DNA of 64,000 bases, from positions 166,844 through 230,843 of the forward strand of contig JABUFB010000014.1 of assembly GCA_013314775.1 (NCBI GenBank), written 5' to 3'. Below the pieces are notes generated by a model, which worked only from the letters and a program-made list of their open reading frames with translations, was not told the DNA's origin and searched no databases. The position numbers and the translations under genes were made by a program. The DNA is from Armatimonadota bacterium. Lineage in GTDB: Bacteria; Armatimonadota; Zipacnadia; Zipacnadales; JABUFB01. Position 1 is the first letter of the stretch. Each line of letters begins with the position of its first letter. Positions 36,346 through 45,157 of this stretch are shown here, in pieces.

Positions 36346-37113
36346 TCAGTCTCCTTGAATCTCGAGCATGGCCTCTTCGATCTCCGCGGCGTACTTGTCG
36401 CGCCATCGGGCTTTGGCGGCCTCGGCGCGCTCGAGCCAATACCGGGGGACCAAGGACCTGGCACGCTCTCTGAGTCTGGCGATTTCCGCCATGAGTTGGT
36501 CAGTGTGTTCGCGTAGTTGCTCCTTGCCAACACGGCCGCCTTCGGGGGCGAGGGGTGCGGGGATTGGCTCGCCAATGCACACGTAGATGGGGCAGCGGTG
36601 AATCCCGCCGCTGAAGCGGGGCATGACGATGTCCGTTCCCCACAGGCCCACCGGGATAATGGGCGCCCCGGTGCGCGACGAGATGAGCGACGGTCCCGGC
36701 TTGCCCGGCAGCATTTCGCCGGTGGGACTACGCGTGCCTTCGGGAAAGATAACCACGAGTTCTCCCGCTTCGAGGAGTCGGGTGGCGATACGGATCGCCT
36801 GCCTGCCGCCTTCGTCGCGGTCAACCGGGTACGCGTAAGATGCCGCGATGAATGGCCCCAGCAGAGGGATCTTGAACAGCGAACGTTTGGCCATGAAGCA
36901 GCAGCGGCGTCCGATGACAGGTCCCATCAGCGGCGGGTCCAGGTATGACAGATGGTTTGGGCAGATGAGCGCCGGCCCGGTGGTGGGCACATTCCGGCGG
37001 CCGGTTACCCAGACTCCGCCTGTAATGCCCAGGATCTCGGGGAGCAGATGGTCGGCGATGAACCGGTAGTGGGGCCGGTCCTTGGCCCCCGGCAGGCGGA
37101 TATCCTGCTCCAT
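36346..37113 (-). CDS. plsC: 1-acyl-sn-glycerol-3-phosphate acyltransferase
   Basis: 255 residues. PlsC motifs: block I NHLSYLDP at about 53-60 (N-H-x-x-x-x-D), block II around VDRDEGGRQAIR, block III FPEGTRSPTG near 125 with the substrate-phosphate-binding Glu-Gly-Thr-Arg, and block IV IIPVGLWG. Acylates lysophosphatidic acid at the inner membrane to make phosphatidic acid. Located directly downstream of cmk, a common arrangement in bacteria. The C-terminal 50 residues are charged and helical. Confidence 0.94.
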   Translation of the reverse strand: MEQDIRLPGAKDRPHYRFIADHLLPEILGITGGVWVTGRRNVPTTGPALICPNHLSYLDPPLMGPVIGRRCCFMAKRSLFKIPLLGPFIAASYAYPVDRDEGGRQAIRIATRLLEAGELVVIFPEGTRSPTGEMLPGKPGPSLISSRTGAPIIPVGLWGTDIVMPRFSGGIHRCPIYVCIGEPIPAPLAPEGGRVGKEQLREHTDQLMAEIARLRERARSLVPRYWLERAEAAKARWRDKYAAEIEEAMLEIQGD

Positions 37114-37117
37114 GGGC

Positions 37118-37801
37118 TCAGATGGCCTCCTCGGCAGCCCGGACGATGCGGACCAGTTCGGCGATGACCTGATCCTTGGTCATATTGTCACTCACGATCT
37201 CGACGGCATCGTCGGCCTTTTTCAAGGGCGCAATTGCGCGGGTGCTGTCCCGGTGGTCGCGCTCCCGGATATCGGCGAGGATCTGGTCGAAGGGCTGCGC
37301 GATACCCATTTCGAGAAGCTGGTGCTCCCTGCGCCGGGCTCGCTCTTCGTCAGTCGCGGTGAGGAAGATTTTCACCTGTGCACCCGGCAGGACGACGGTG
37401 CCGATGTCCCGGCCTTCCATCACTGTACCGCCCGAGCCGGCCATGCGGCGCTGAGCGGCCACGAGATGCTCCCGTACTGCCGGAATTGCGGAGACCGGCG
37501 ACGACAGCTTGCCCATCTCCGGCGTGCGGATGATCTCGGATACATCCTCCCCGTCCACGAACAGATGCTGCTCGCCATCAAGGTCTCGGAACTCAAACTC
37601 CATCATCCCCGCGAGATCGCCGATGGGCCCCGCATCCCGCTGGACATCCAACCCCGCCTGGGAAGCTTTGTAAGCCACCGCGCGGTACATGGCGCCGGTG
37701 TCGATGTACGTATAGCCCAAGGCTGCTGCAAGCCCACGGGCTACGCTGCTCTTTCCAGCGCCGGCCGGTCCGTCGATGGCGACCTGCACCCGCCTGCTCA
37801 C
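37118..37801 (-). CDS. cmk: Cytidylate kinase
   Basis: 227 residues, normal length. P-loop IDGPAGAGKSSVARGLA at about 9-25, YIDTGAMYRAVAYKA (CMP-binding region), MEGRDIGTVVLPGAQVKIFLTA and RARRREHQL with the LID-region arginines. Phosphorylates CMP/dCMP for nucleic acid and lipid synthesis. Starts with a GTG that overlaps the aroA stop (GTGA), so translation is coupled; the pair aroA-cmk is conserved in many bacteria. Confidence 0.96.
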   Translation of the reverse strand: MSRRVQVAIDGPAGAGKSSVARGLAAALGYTYIDTGAMYRAVAYKASQAGLDVQRDAGPIGDLAGMMEFEFRDLDGEQHLFVDGEDVSEIIRTPEMGKLSSPVSAIPAVREHLVAAQRRMAGSGGTVMEGRDIGTVVLPGAQVKIFLTATDEERARRREHQLLEMGIAQPFDQILADIRERDHRDSTRAIAPLKKADDAVEIVSDNMTKDQVIAELVRIVRAAEEAI

Positions 37802-39108
37802 GTCTTGACCTCCTCCAGCCTGGCGCCCAGATCGTTCATGAGTTGCGCGAACCCCGGAAACGAGGTGGCGATGAACTCGGCGCCCGTGATCTCCACCGGC
37901 CCGGATGCCACCAGTCCCAGCACGGCTGCGCTCATGGCGATGCGGTGATCGTGCCGCGGGTCGATGTCGGCCTCCGAGGGCACGATTGGGCCGGTGATGT
38001 CCAGACCGTCGGGTAACTCCTGGACCCGCGCTCCCATGGACGTGAGCACCTGGGCCATGACTGCCAGACGGTCGGATTCCTTCACCCGCAACTCCCCTGC
38101 ACCGCGGATCCGGGTGGTGCCGCGAGCGCGGGTGGCAACTGCTGCCAGAAGCGGAATTTCGTCGATCATCGCCGGAATCTCGTCCCCGGTCACGTCAGTT
38201 GCCTGCAGTTCGCTGGTCTCGGCGGTGATGTCGCCCACGGTCTCGCCGGCCTGGTCGCGCTCGCTGGAGATTGTCAGTCTAGCACCCATCCTGCGCAGGA
38301 CCGTGAGTAGCCCCGTGCGGGTTGGGTTCAGCAGGACGCCTCGTGCAGTGATGCGGCTGTCCGGGCAGATCAATGCGGCGCACAGTGGGAATGCAGCGGA
38401 TGAGACGTCCGCTGGGACGGCGACCTCACGCCCGGTAAGCTCTCTGCTTCCCTCCAGAGCGACCTGCAGGCCGTCAACCCGCAGGTCTGCGCCGAAAGCC
38501 GCCAGCATTCGCTCGGTGTGGTCGCGGGAGCGAGTCGGCTCGGTGATGGTTGTGATCCCGTCCGCATACAGGCCCGCCAGGAGCACAGCGGACTTCACCT
38601 GGGCGCTTGCCACAGGACTACTGTAATCAACCGGCGCCGGCTTGCCTCCGAAAACCGTGACCGGCGGCAGGCAGCGTTCCGTCCGGCCTTTGACGCGAAC
38701 GCCCATGAGCCCAAGGGGTGTGGCGATGCGGTCCATCGGCCGGCGCGACAACGATTCGTCCCCGGTGAGGGTCGCCGCGAAGCGCTGTCCCGCGAGGATG
38801 CCCATGAGCAGACGCATCCCGGTGCCGGAATTCCCGAGGTCGAGATCAGACGCGGGGGCTGTCAAGCCGCGCAGGCCCACGCCACGCACCAGCAGTTCGC
38901 CGGCGCCGCCGCGCTCCACGACAACCCCCATCTGCTCAAGGGCGCGGACAGTGTTCAGCGTGTCCTCGGCTTGCAGGAAGCCGCAGATCGGAGTGTCACC
39001 TTGGGCAATCGCCCCGAACATCGCCGCGCGGTGGGAGATGGACTTGTCACCCGGAGGCGTGAATTCTCCAGTAAGAGGGCCACCGGGCGTCACCTTCAGA
39101 AGTGTCAC
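37798..39108 (-). CDS. aroA: 3-phosphoshikimate 1-carboxyvinyltransferase (EPSP synthase)
   Basis: 436 residues. Motifs: PPGDKSISHRAAMFGAIAQG near the N-terminus with the catalytic Lys, LDLGNSGTGMRLLMGILAG near residue 90, DESLSRRPMDR, and in the C-terminal half ESDRLAVMAQVL and DHRIAMSAAVLG. Sixth step of the shikimate pathway. GTG start overlaps the tyrA stop (GTGA), and the 3' end overlaps cmk, so tyrA-aroA-cmk are translated in a chain. Around residue 94-100 it has SGTG and not the glyphosate-tolerant GGGT-type replacement, but I cannot assign the class with certainty. Confidence 0.96.
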   Translation of the reverse strand: MTLLKVTPGGPLTGEFTPPGDKSISHRAAMFGAIAQGDTPICGFLQAEDTLNTVRALEQMGVVVERGGAGELLVRGVGLRGLTAPASDLDLGNSGTGMRLLMGILAGQRFAATLTGDESLSRRPMDRIATPLGLMGVRVKGRTERCLPPVTVFGGKPAPVDYSSPVASAQVKSAVLLAGLYADGITTITEPTRSRDHTERMLAAFGADLRVDGLQVALEGSRELTGREVAVPADVSSAAFPLCAALICPDSRITARGVLLNPTRTGLLTVLRRMGARLTISSERDQAGETVGDITAETSELQATDVTGDEIPAMIDEIPLLAAVATRARGTTRIRGAGELRVKESDRLAVMAQVLTSMGARVQELPDGLDITGPIVPSEADIDPRHDHRIAMSAAVLGLVASGPVEITGAEFIATSFPGFAQLMNDLGARLEEVKT

Positions 39109-39968
39109 GAGTCGTCGAGGCCTTTCCGGAATGCCGCGCCACTCTCAAGAAGCTGGGTCAATAGCTCTGCATTGCTCGTCTCAAGAGCCTGCACATAGAC
39201 TTCCAGGTGCCGCTGGAACGGCTCCAGCGCCGCCAGCACGTTGCCCGCGTTCTCCAGGAGAATGTCCCGCCACAGTTCGGGTGAGCCGGCGGCGACGCGG
39301 GTCGTGTCGCGCAAGCCGGAGCCCGAGAAGCGCTTCAGATCGCCACACCGCGGCGCGATGCCGGACAGGCACACTGCAAGAGCCGAGGCGACGAGATGCG
39401 GCAGGTGACTGGTGACGGCGAGCAGGCGGTCATGCTGGTCGGCGTCGCACAGGACCACGCGTGCGCCCAATCCCGTCACGAACTGTTCCAGCCGCCCCAA
39501 TTCGTCCGCCGGCGTATCCGGCAGGGAAGTGAGGACATACGTGCGGTCCTCGAAGAGCCCCTCACGTGCTGCATCCACACCGGATTGTTCGGAGCCGGCG
39601 ATGGGGTGCCCACCGATGAACACGCAGCGACCGGCCAGGATTTCACGGGCCGACTGCATGACGCGGGTCTTCGTGCTGCCCGCGTCGGTCACCACGGCGT
39701 CTGGACGGAGCGCGGGAGCGATCTCGCGTAGCACCGCGTCCGTGTCACCCACCGGGACCGAGATGTAGACCAGGTCGGCACTTGCAGCCGCCTCGGAGCG
39801 GTCGTGGGTGAACTCGTCCACGATGCCCCTTTCCAGGGCGATGCGCCGTGTCTGGTCGGAGCGCGATGCCCCGACCACGTGGCCCACCAGACCGCGGGCC
39901 TTCGCATCAAGGGCCACCGACCCCCCGATGAGCCCGACGCCAATGACGGCCATTCGCTGGTAAATCAT
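39105..39968 (-). CDS. tyrA: Prephenate dehydrogenase
   Basis: 287 residues. NAD-binding Rossmann loop AVIGVGLIGGSVALDAKARG at about 7-26, then VYISVPVGDTDAVLREIAP, DAGSTKTRVMQ with the catalytic-site Lys-Ser region, and IGGHPIAGSEQSGVDAA, which is the prephenate-binding His-Pro-x-x-G signature. The C-terminal helical domain carries SHLPHLVASAL. Oxidatively decarboxylates prephenate to 4-hydroxyphenylpyruvate, which HisC-type enzymes can transaminate to tyrosine. Start is at the ATG at 39968; no strong SD is seen there. No ACT domain is attached. Neighbours aroF and aroA match the usual order. Confidence 0.95.
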   Translation of the reverse strand: MIYQRMAVIGVGLIGGSVALDAKARGLVGHVVGASRSDQTRRIALERGIVDEFTHDRSEAAASADLVYISVPVGDTDAVLREIAPALRPDAVVTDAGSTKTRVMQSAREILAGRCVFIGGHPIAGSEQSGVDAAREGLFEDRTYVLTSLPDTPADELGRLEQFVTGLGARVVLCDADQHDRLLAVTSHLPHLVASALAVCLSGIAPRCGDLKRFSGSGLRDTTRVAAGSPELWRDILLENAGNVLAALEPFQRHLEVYVQALETSNAELLTQLLESGAAFRKGLDDS

Positions 39969-40084
39969 AGGAAATGCGGCAGAGCGCTCGACTTTCTCAG
40001 GTGGTGCGGACGTCTGCCATCATGTCGGCAAGGCACTGCCTCCCGAGCTTTCCGGGCAGCAGGCGATGAGGCCGGGTCGTTACA

Positions 40085-41107
40085 TCAGACCTGGCGACCC
40101 ACGGCCCGGGCGACATTGCGGATGTCCCCCATAAGACGCACGAATTTCCTGGGAGTGAGCGATTGCGCGCCGTCGGACATGGCCTGGTCCGGGTGCGGAT
40201 GAACCTCGATCATCAGGCCGTCCGCACCGGCCGCCACGGCGGCGAGAGCCATCTGGGGCACCAGCTGGTGCTTCCCCGTGGCATGGCTGGGGTCGACGAT
40301 CACGGGCAAGTGGGTCTCCAGCTTGGCCCATGCCATTCCCGCGAGATCCAGAGTGTAGCGAGTGTCCGTCTCGAAGGTGCGGATGCCGCGCTCGCAAAGG
40401 ATAATGTTCAGGTTCCCGCTTGCAGCTACGTACTCCGCCGCGCGAAGCCATTCCTGGACGGTTGCTGCGAACCCGCGCTTGAGAATGACGGGTTTGCTGA
40501 CCTTGCCGACTTCCTTGAGCAGGTCGAAATTAGCCATATTGCGAGTGCCGATCTGCAGGCCGTCGGCTTTCTCCGCAACCAGGGCCACCTGGCGCACGTC
40601 CATGACCTCGGTCACGAAGGGCAGGCCGGTCTCCTCCCGGGCTTGCACCATGAACTCAACGGCCTGTTCACCCAACCCCTGGAAATCGTAGGGCGATGTG
40701 CGGGGTTTGAAGGCACCGCCGCGGAAGACCCTGGCTCCGCCCTCTTGCACTGCCCGGGCGGCCTCGAGGGTCTGTTCCTGGCTCTCGATGGAGCACGGGC
40801 CGGCGATGACGCTCACATGCCCCGCCCCAAACAAGGCGTCCCCGATGCCCACCGGGATCGGTTCGTGCTCAAGCTCGCGACTCACCAGCTTGTACGGGCG
40901 CAGAATCGGGACGACGCGCTCCACGCCGGCCAGGACCTGAAGCTGGCTGGCGACCGCTTCCTTCTCGCTCTCATGAGCGCCGATGGCCCCAATCAGCGTA
41001 CGTTCCACGCCGCGGGAGACGTGGTGGCCGTACCCGCGCTCCTCGAGACGTTTGATCACATTCTTTATCTGCTCTTCGGTGGCGCTGGGCGCCATGACGA
41101 TGATCAT
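40085..41107 (-). CDS. aroF: 3-deoxy-7-phosphoheptulonate (DAHP) synthase, type I-beta with N-terminal FL domain
   Basis: 340 residues from the ATG at 41107 (GGAGG about nine bases upstream). Residues 1-70 ([25 protein letters not shown] and on) form the ferredoxin-like regulatory domain found in Thermotoga-type enzymes, which mediates feedback control by tyrosine or phenylalanine. The barrel has [57 protein letters not shown] and [13 protein letters not shown], with the metal Cys, His and Glu residues. First step of the shikimate pathway. It lies 128 bp after hisC and 116 bp before tyrA in the same direction. Confidence 0.96.
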   Translation of the reverse strand: MIIVMAPSATEEQIKNVIKRLEERGYGHHVSRGVERTLIGAIGAHESEKEAVASQLQVLAGVERVVPILRPYKLVSRELEHEPIPVGIGDALFGAGHVSVIAGPCSIESQEQTLEAARAVQEGGARVFRGGAFKPRTSPYDFQGLGEQAVEFMVQAREETGLPFVTEVMDVRQVALVAEKADGLQIGTRNMANFDLLKEVGKVSKPVILKRGFAATVQEWLRAAEYVAASGNLNIILCERGIRTFETDTRYTLDLAGMAWAKLETHLPVIVDPSHATGKHQLVPQMALAAVAAGADGLMIEVHPHPDQAMSDGAQSLTPRKFVRLMGDIRNVARAVGRQV

Positions 41108-41235
41108 TCCGAAATGCCTCCGCGAGATCGGCCTGACGCTCAGACCCGCCGGCGCTCTCCCACGCGGCGTGTGCCCGTTTCTCTTATGATTGCTGGCGCG
41201 CCGCAAAGGCGCGGTTGCTGCCGCGATCCTGCATT

Positions 41236-42354
41236 CTATCGTCCCAGAACGTCGGCCAGGGCGTCGATGAACCGCTGGTTCTGGTCGGCGGTTCCGATGG
41301 TGACCCGGATCCAGGTGGGAAAGCCGAATATCTCCCCGGTGCGCACGGTGACGCCGCGACGCATGAGCAGGTCGAAGCATTCCCGGGAATCGATGCCGGT
41401 GTCCAGGAAAATGAAGTTAGCCTCGGTGGGCTGGTACTCGATGCCCATCTGCTCGAAAGCGGCGTAGAGTTGCCTCTTGCCGGCGCTGTTCATCGCCACG
41501 CTGCGCCGCACCTGCTCGGGGTCCCGGATGCTGGCGATTGCCGCGACCTGTGAAATGCCGCTGACGTTGAAAGGCTCGCAGGTGAGCTTGATCGCCACGG
41601 CCACATCAGGATGAGCAATGCCGTAGCCGATGCGCAGGCCCGCGAGGGCATAGGCCTTGCTGAAAGTCCTCAAGGTGATGCAAAGCCGCCCCTGCCGGGC
41701 ATACTCCAGCGTGTCCGGGTAGTCAGGATTTTCCACATACTCCGCGTACGCTTCGTCGAAGACCACCATGACGTGATCCGGCACTGCCTGCATGAAAGCA
41801 TCGATCTGAGCGGCCGTGAGTATGGTGCCGGTGGGATTGCACGGGTTGCCGATGAAAACCAGCTTGGTCTTGTCGGTCATCGCCGCGAGCATCGCGTCGA
41901 GGTCGTGGTCCATGCCGCGCGGGCCGGTACTGGGGATCTGCACATGCTTGCAGTTCATCACCGTCGCGGTGAAGGGATACAGGGCGAAGGGTGGCATGGA
42001 GTAAATGACCTCCTCGCCCGGGTTCAGCAATGACGTGCCCAGCATGTGGATGATCTCATCGGAACCGCGGCCGATGATGATGCCCTCGGGGTCCACGGAG
42101 TAGAACTCGCCCAAGACGGCGCGCAACTCGGTCCAGTTGGGGTCGGGGTAGATGTAGACGTCCTGGAGCGCTGCGCTCATGGCCTCGATGGCCTTGGGTG
42201 ACGGCCCCAGCGGGTTCTCATTTGAGGCCAGCTTGGTGACTTCGGTGATCCCCAGTTCCTCCATGACTTCACGGGAGGATTTCCCCGGGGAGTATGGGGT
42301 GATTGTCTTGACGTTCTCGCGAACCAGATCCCAAATACCGGCCAATTCAGTCAC
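41236..42354 (-). CDS. hisC: Histidinol-phosphate aminotransferase (or aromatic aminotransferase)
   Basis: 372 residues; GTG start at 42354 with only a weak GAAAGAG upstream. PLP-fold type I: ITEVTKLASNENPLGPSPKAIEAM near 35, FIGNPCNPTGTIL near 165, VVFDEAYAEYV and the Schiff-base Lys in RTFSKAYALAGLRIGYGIA near 225. The C-terminal RVTIGTADQNQRFIDAL has the substrate Arg. Placed at the head of an aroF-tyrA-aroA operon and away from other his genes, so its in vivo job may be transamination of phenylalanine and tyrosine precursors, which HisC-like enzymes often do. First gene of the minus-strand group, with a promoter at 42405-42433. Confidence 0.93.
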   Translation of the reverse strand: MTELAGIWDLVRENVKTITPYSPGKSSREVMEELGITEVTKLASNENPLGPSPKAIEAMSAALQDVYIYPDPNWTELRAVLGEFYSVDPEGIIIGRGSDEIIHMLGTSLLNPGEEVIYSMPPFALYPFTATVMNCKHVQIPSTGPRGMDHDLDAMLAAMTDKTKLVFIGNPCNPTGTILTAAQIDAFMQAVPDHVMVVFDEAYAEYVENPDYPDTLEYARQGRLCITLRTFSKAYALAGLRIGYGIAHPDVAVAIKLTCEPFNVSGISQVAAIASIRDPEQVRRSVAMNSAGKRQLYAAFEQMGIEYQPTEANFIFLDTGIDSRECFDLLMRRGVTVRTGEIFGFPTWIRVTIGTADQNQRFIDALADVLGR

Positions 42355-42404
42355 TCTTTCGGTTTGGTGGCTTTTCCGCCTTCTGTAGCTTCGCGGCGCT
42401 TATA

Positions 42405-42433
42405 TGTGTAGCACAAAAAGGACATACTGGCAA
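42405..42433 (-). promoter_or_regulatory. Candidate promoter of hisC and the aromatic operon
   Basis: Minus-strand TTGCCA (42433-42428), 17-base spacer, TACACA (42410-42405). The sequence CGAAGCTAC occurs on both sides of it (42449-42441 and 42393-42385), which may be a regulator site. Confidence 0.5.
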
Positions 42434-42465
42434 TTCGCCGGTAGCTTCGACTGAAAAGAATATCT

Positions 42466-42521
42466 GTTCGATAAAACACTTGACTCTGAATCGGAAATGT
42501 TTAGAATGAGCGTTCGATAAA
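42466..42521 (+). promoter_or_regulatory. Promoter of the helicase-fusion gene bracketed by GTTCGATAAA direct repeats
   Basis: TTGACT (42480-42485), 16-base spacer, TAGAAT (42502-42507). GTTCGATAAA occurs identically at 42466-42475, ending just before the -35, and at 42512-42521, starting five bases after the -10. The two copies are 46 bp apart, about four and a half helical turns. Likely operators for a repressor. Confidence 0.6.
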
Positions 42522-42548
42522 TCAGAGCGCCTTTGGGGGGCGTCGGAA

Positions 42549-45131
42549 ATGCAGATGGCATCACTCGAAGCCTGCGGGGCACATCCAGACTTGCTGAAGA
42601 CCTGGTCGATGCAGTACGGAGACGAGCTCCTGCCGATCCAGGAGAAGGCTGTGCTCGACGGGCAAGTCCTGGCCGGCAAGAGCATCGTGGGCTGCGGCCC
42701 CACCGGTTGTGGCAAGACCTTCATCGGTGAGATGGCCGCAACCCATGCCGCGACCCATGCACGCCGCACTGTCTACCTGGTTCCGACAAAGGCTCTTGCT
42801 GAAGCGAAGTACCACCAGTTCTCCCAGGCTTACCGCTCGCTGGGTCTGCGGGTGGACATTTCCACCGCTGAACGGCGGGGCGCAGACAGCAGGCTGTCTC
42901 GGGGCGACTTCGACGTCCTCGTGACGGTACCCGAGAAGCTCTGGGCGCTGGTGCTGGACTCGCCGGGGCTCGTGGGGACCGTGGGTACGGTGGTAGCCGA
43001 CGAACTTCAGGTGGTGGGCGACCCCGACCGCGGCCCATGTCTGGAGTTGATCCTGGCGAGATTCCGGCAGGTCCCGTCCATCCAGATTGTTGGGCTGTCT
43101 GCAGTGCTGAGTAACGGGCCGGAGCTGGCCGACTGGCTCGGGGCGCGGCTCATCCAGGAGCGTCGCAGGCCCGTGGAGCTTCGCAAGGGCATCTGGAGTG
43201 ACGGCGTGTTCCGGTACCTGGAGCACAATTCTGGTCTTGCGTCGTGGGAGGAGTTGCCGGCGTCTGTACACGAGGACATGTCCCCGCTCGAGGCCGCGGC
43301 GTGTCTCGCAGGCCGGTTGGCACAGCAGGGCGAGTCGACCCTGCTTTTCGTGCCGGACCGCCTCAGCACCGTGCGCGGGGCACAGATGATCGCCGATGAA
43401 CTGGGCTCCGGAGGTGCGCAGGCGGCCCTGGACGCCCTGGGAGAGCTAACGCCGACGCGGGCGGTGGTTGAACTGCGCGAACTGCTCCAGTGTGGCGTCG
43501 CGTTCCACAATGCGGATCTACACTTCGCGGAGAGACAGGTGATCGAGCAAGCCTTTGCAGCAGGCGAGATTCGCTGCCTGGTCTGCACCACCACGCTTGC
43601 GGTCGGCGTCAATCTGCCCGCACGGAATGTGATCGTGGACCCCCGGAAATGGTGTGCCGTGGGAAGTGGACGTCCCACCCTGGCCCCCATGGGTCGCGCG
43701 GAGTTCGAGAACATGGCTGGGCGGGCCGGCCGGCTGGGGTTCGTTGATCAATTCGGCCGCGCGATTCTCCTGGGCGAAGCCGGGTTCGCTTCCGACTGTC
43801 TCCTGAAACGGTACATCGAGGCAGAAGCGGAACCGGTGGTTGGTCAGGTTTTCCAGTTGCCCCCGCTGCGCCGTCTGGTGCTCTTGAAAGCCCTGGAGCA
43901 TGCCGGTGACCCCCTGCCGGGCAGCCTGCGACTGCTCTCCGTGAGTGAAGACCGGGTAGAGACGCCTGAGGAGACATGGGCGACGGAGACGGCGGTGAAG
44001 TGGGGACTGGCTGAGGAAGGGGCCTTCGGTGATGGCCTCCTGCTCACCGGAGCAGGGCGTGCCGCCGCAGCTTCGGGGCTCGCGGTGGAAAGCGTGGGAC
44101 GCTTCCTGGTCTGGCTCCGTGAATCCGGTCGCGCTCCGAGCAACACGGAAGCCCTGATCCTGGCTTCGCAGAGTCGGGAGGCGAGAGAGGTCCCGCTGCC
44201 ACAGGCACGCCCGGATCAGCCCTGGCGTGGGGCTCTCGAGCACCACTTGCGACGCGGGGGCGCCTGGTCGGAAAGTCTGGGCGAATTGGTGTCCCACGGC
44301 CTGTCACGGGCGGACGACTGCGAGCACGCCGCACGCGTAGCTCTGATCGTCGCGCACTGGATCGGTCACGGCGCAAGCGGTGAACTGGAAGAGCAGACCG
44401 GCGTGCCGGCCGGTCGAGCAGCGGCCCTCTGCGCCGCGGTTGGTTGGGCGATCCAGTGCATCGCGCGTCTGGCCAAGGAGTACCGCGCTGATCCACTGGA
44501 TGTCCAGCGTCTGGAGCGCTTCGGGGAAGCCGTGAGTGCCTCTTTGCCGGAAGAGTGCCTCGAACTGCACCGTCTTCGGATACCAGCGTTGCAGAGGGAC
44601 CATGCACTGGTTCTGATGGGTCACGGAATCAGCAACAAAGCGGCCATCGCCGCCGCCACCGATGAACAACTCCGAGCGGTCCTTCCGGATAGTCTCGTGG
44701 CTGTGCTGCGCCGAGTCGCCGGCTGTCCCACTTCGCCCGAAGCGCTATCTGAGACTGCGGGCGAAGCCTCCAATGAATCCGGCGCGCGGGAGCAGGACAC
44801 GGAGGGAGTCCCTTTGCTCGCGCTGGACCCCGACAGGCCGGACGTTGCGCTGGTGAATGGCAGCGAGGTGCGCCTGCGGCCCATGGAGTACCAGTTACTC
44901 ACGCTGCTTGCGGCCAAGCCGCGCCGCTGCGTGAGCTTCGATCTTCTGTATGACGCCCTCTGGGGAGCGCGCGATGCGGTGGAGCCCCAGCAGATCTACT
45001 GGCACCGCCACAATCTGTCGCGGAAACTGGAGGAGGCTCTTCCCGGGAGACACGAGCCGGTGGTCAGGACCATCCCACGCAGAGGACTGATGCTGGATCT
45101 TCCGCGCGAGCGGGTGTTAGCGGCGAGTTGA
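42549..45131 (+). CDS. Ski2/Hel308-type helicase fused to a C-terminal OmpR/PhoB-like winged-helix domain
   Basis: 860 residues, ATG at 42549 with GGGGGG upstream. Helicase motifs in order: Walker A GCGPTGCGKT (48-57), Ia VPTKALAEAK (78-87), TVPEK (126-130), motif II DELQ (151-154, usual form is DEIH), III LSA (183-185), then TTTLAVGVNLPARNVIVDP and ENMAGRAGRLG in the second RecA domain. The middle region (about 400-700) is helical as in the Hel308 ratchet. A low-complexity Glu/Ala/Ser linker precedes residues about 765-855, where VNGSEVRLRPMEYQLLTLLAAKPRRCVSF...DLLYDALWG and HRHNLSRKLEEAL...VRTIPRRGLML match the response-regulator winged-helix DNA-binding domain. Hel308 enzymes act on stalled replication forks; the fusion suggests loading at specific sequence. 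Divergent from hisC. Confidence 0.88.
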   Translation: MQMASLEACGAHPDLLKTWSMQYGDELLPIQEKAVLDGQVLAGKSIVGCGPTGCGKTFIGEMAATHAATHARRTVYLVPTKALAEAKYHQFSQAYRSLGLRVDISTAERRGADSRLSRGDFDVLVTVPEKLWALVLDSPGLVGTVGTVVADELQVVGDPDRGPCLELILARFRQVPSIQIVGLSAVLSNGPELADWLGARLIQERRRPVELRKGIWSDGVFRYLEHNSGLASWEELPASVHEDMSPLEAAACLAGRLAQQGESTLLFVPDRLSTVRGAQMIADELGSGGAQAALDALGELTPTRAVVELRELLQCGVAFHNADLHFAERQVIEQAFAAGEIRCLVCTTTLAVGVNLPARNVIVDPRKWCAVGSGRPTLAPMGRAEFENMAGRAGRLGFVDQFGRAILLGEAGFASDCLLKRYIEAEAEPVVGQVFQLPPLRRLVLLKALEHAGDPLPGSLRLLSVSEDRVETPEETWATETAVKWGLAEEGAFGDGLLLTGAGRAAAASGLAVESVGRFLVWLRESGRAPSNTEALILASQSREAREVPLPQARPDQPWRGALEHHLRRGGAWSESLGELVSHGLSRADDCEHAARVALIVAHWIGHGASGELEEQTGVPAGRAAALCAAVGWAIQCIARLAKEYRADPLDVQRLERFGEAVSASLPEECLELHRLRIPALQRDHALVLMGHGISNKAAIAAATDEQLRAVLPDSLVAVLRRVAGCPTSPEALSETAGEASNESGAREQDTEGVPLLALDPDRPDVALVNGSEVRLRPMEYQLLTLLAAKPRRCVSFDLLYDALWGARDAVEPQQIYWHRHNLSRKLEEALPGRHEPVVRTIPRRGLMLDLPRERVLAAS

Positions 45132-45157
45132 CGAGTCCCGCTCGTGGCAGCTCGGTC

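Noticed and set aside
41184..41234. 17-codon frame (one Phe codon, ends TAA) between hisC and aroF, possible leader peptide
   Set aside because: Only one Phe codon, no terminator with a T tract, no promoter; it overlaps the hisC end.
42347..42769. 140-codon minus-strand frame over the helicase start
   Set aside because: Antisense to the helicase P-loop region; it would cover both divergent promoters.
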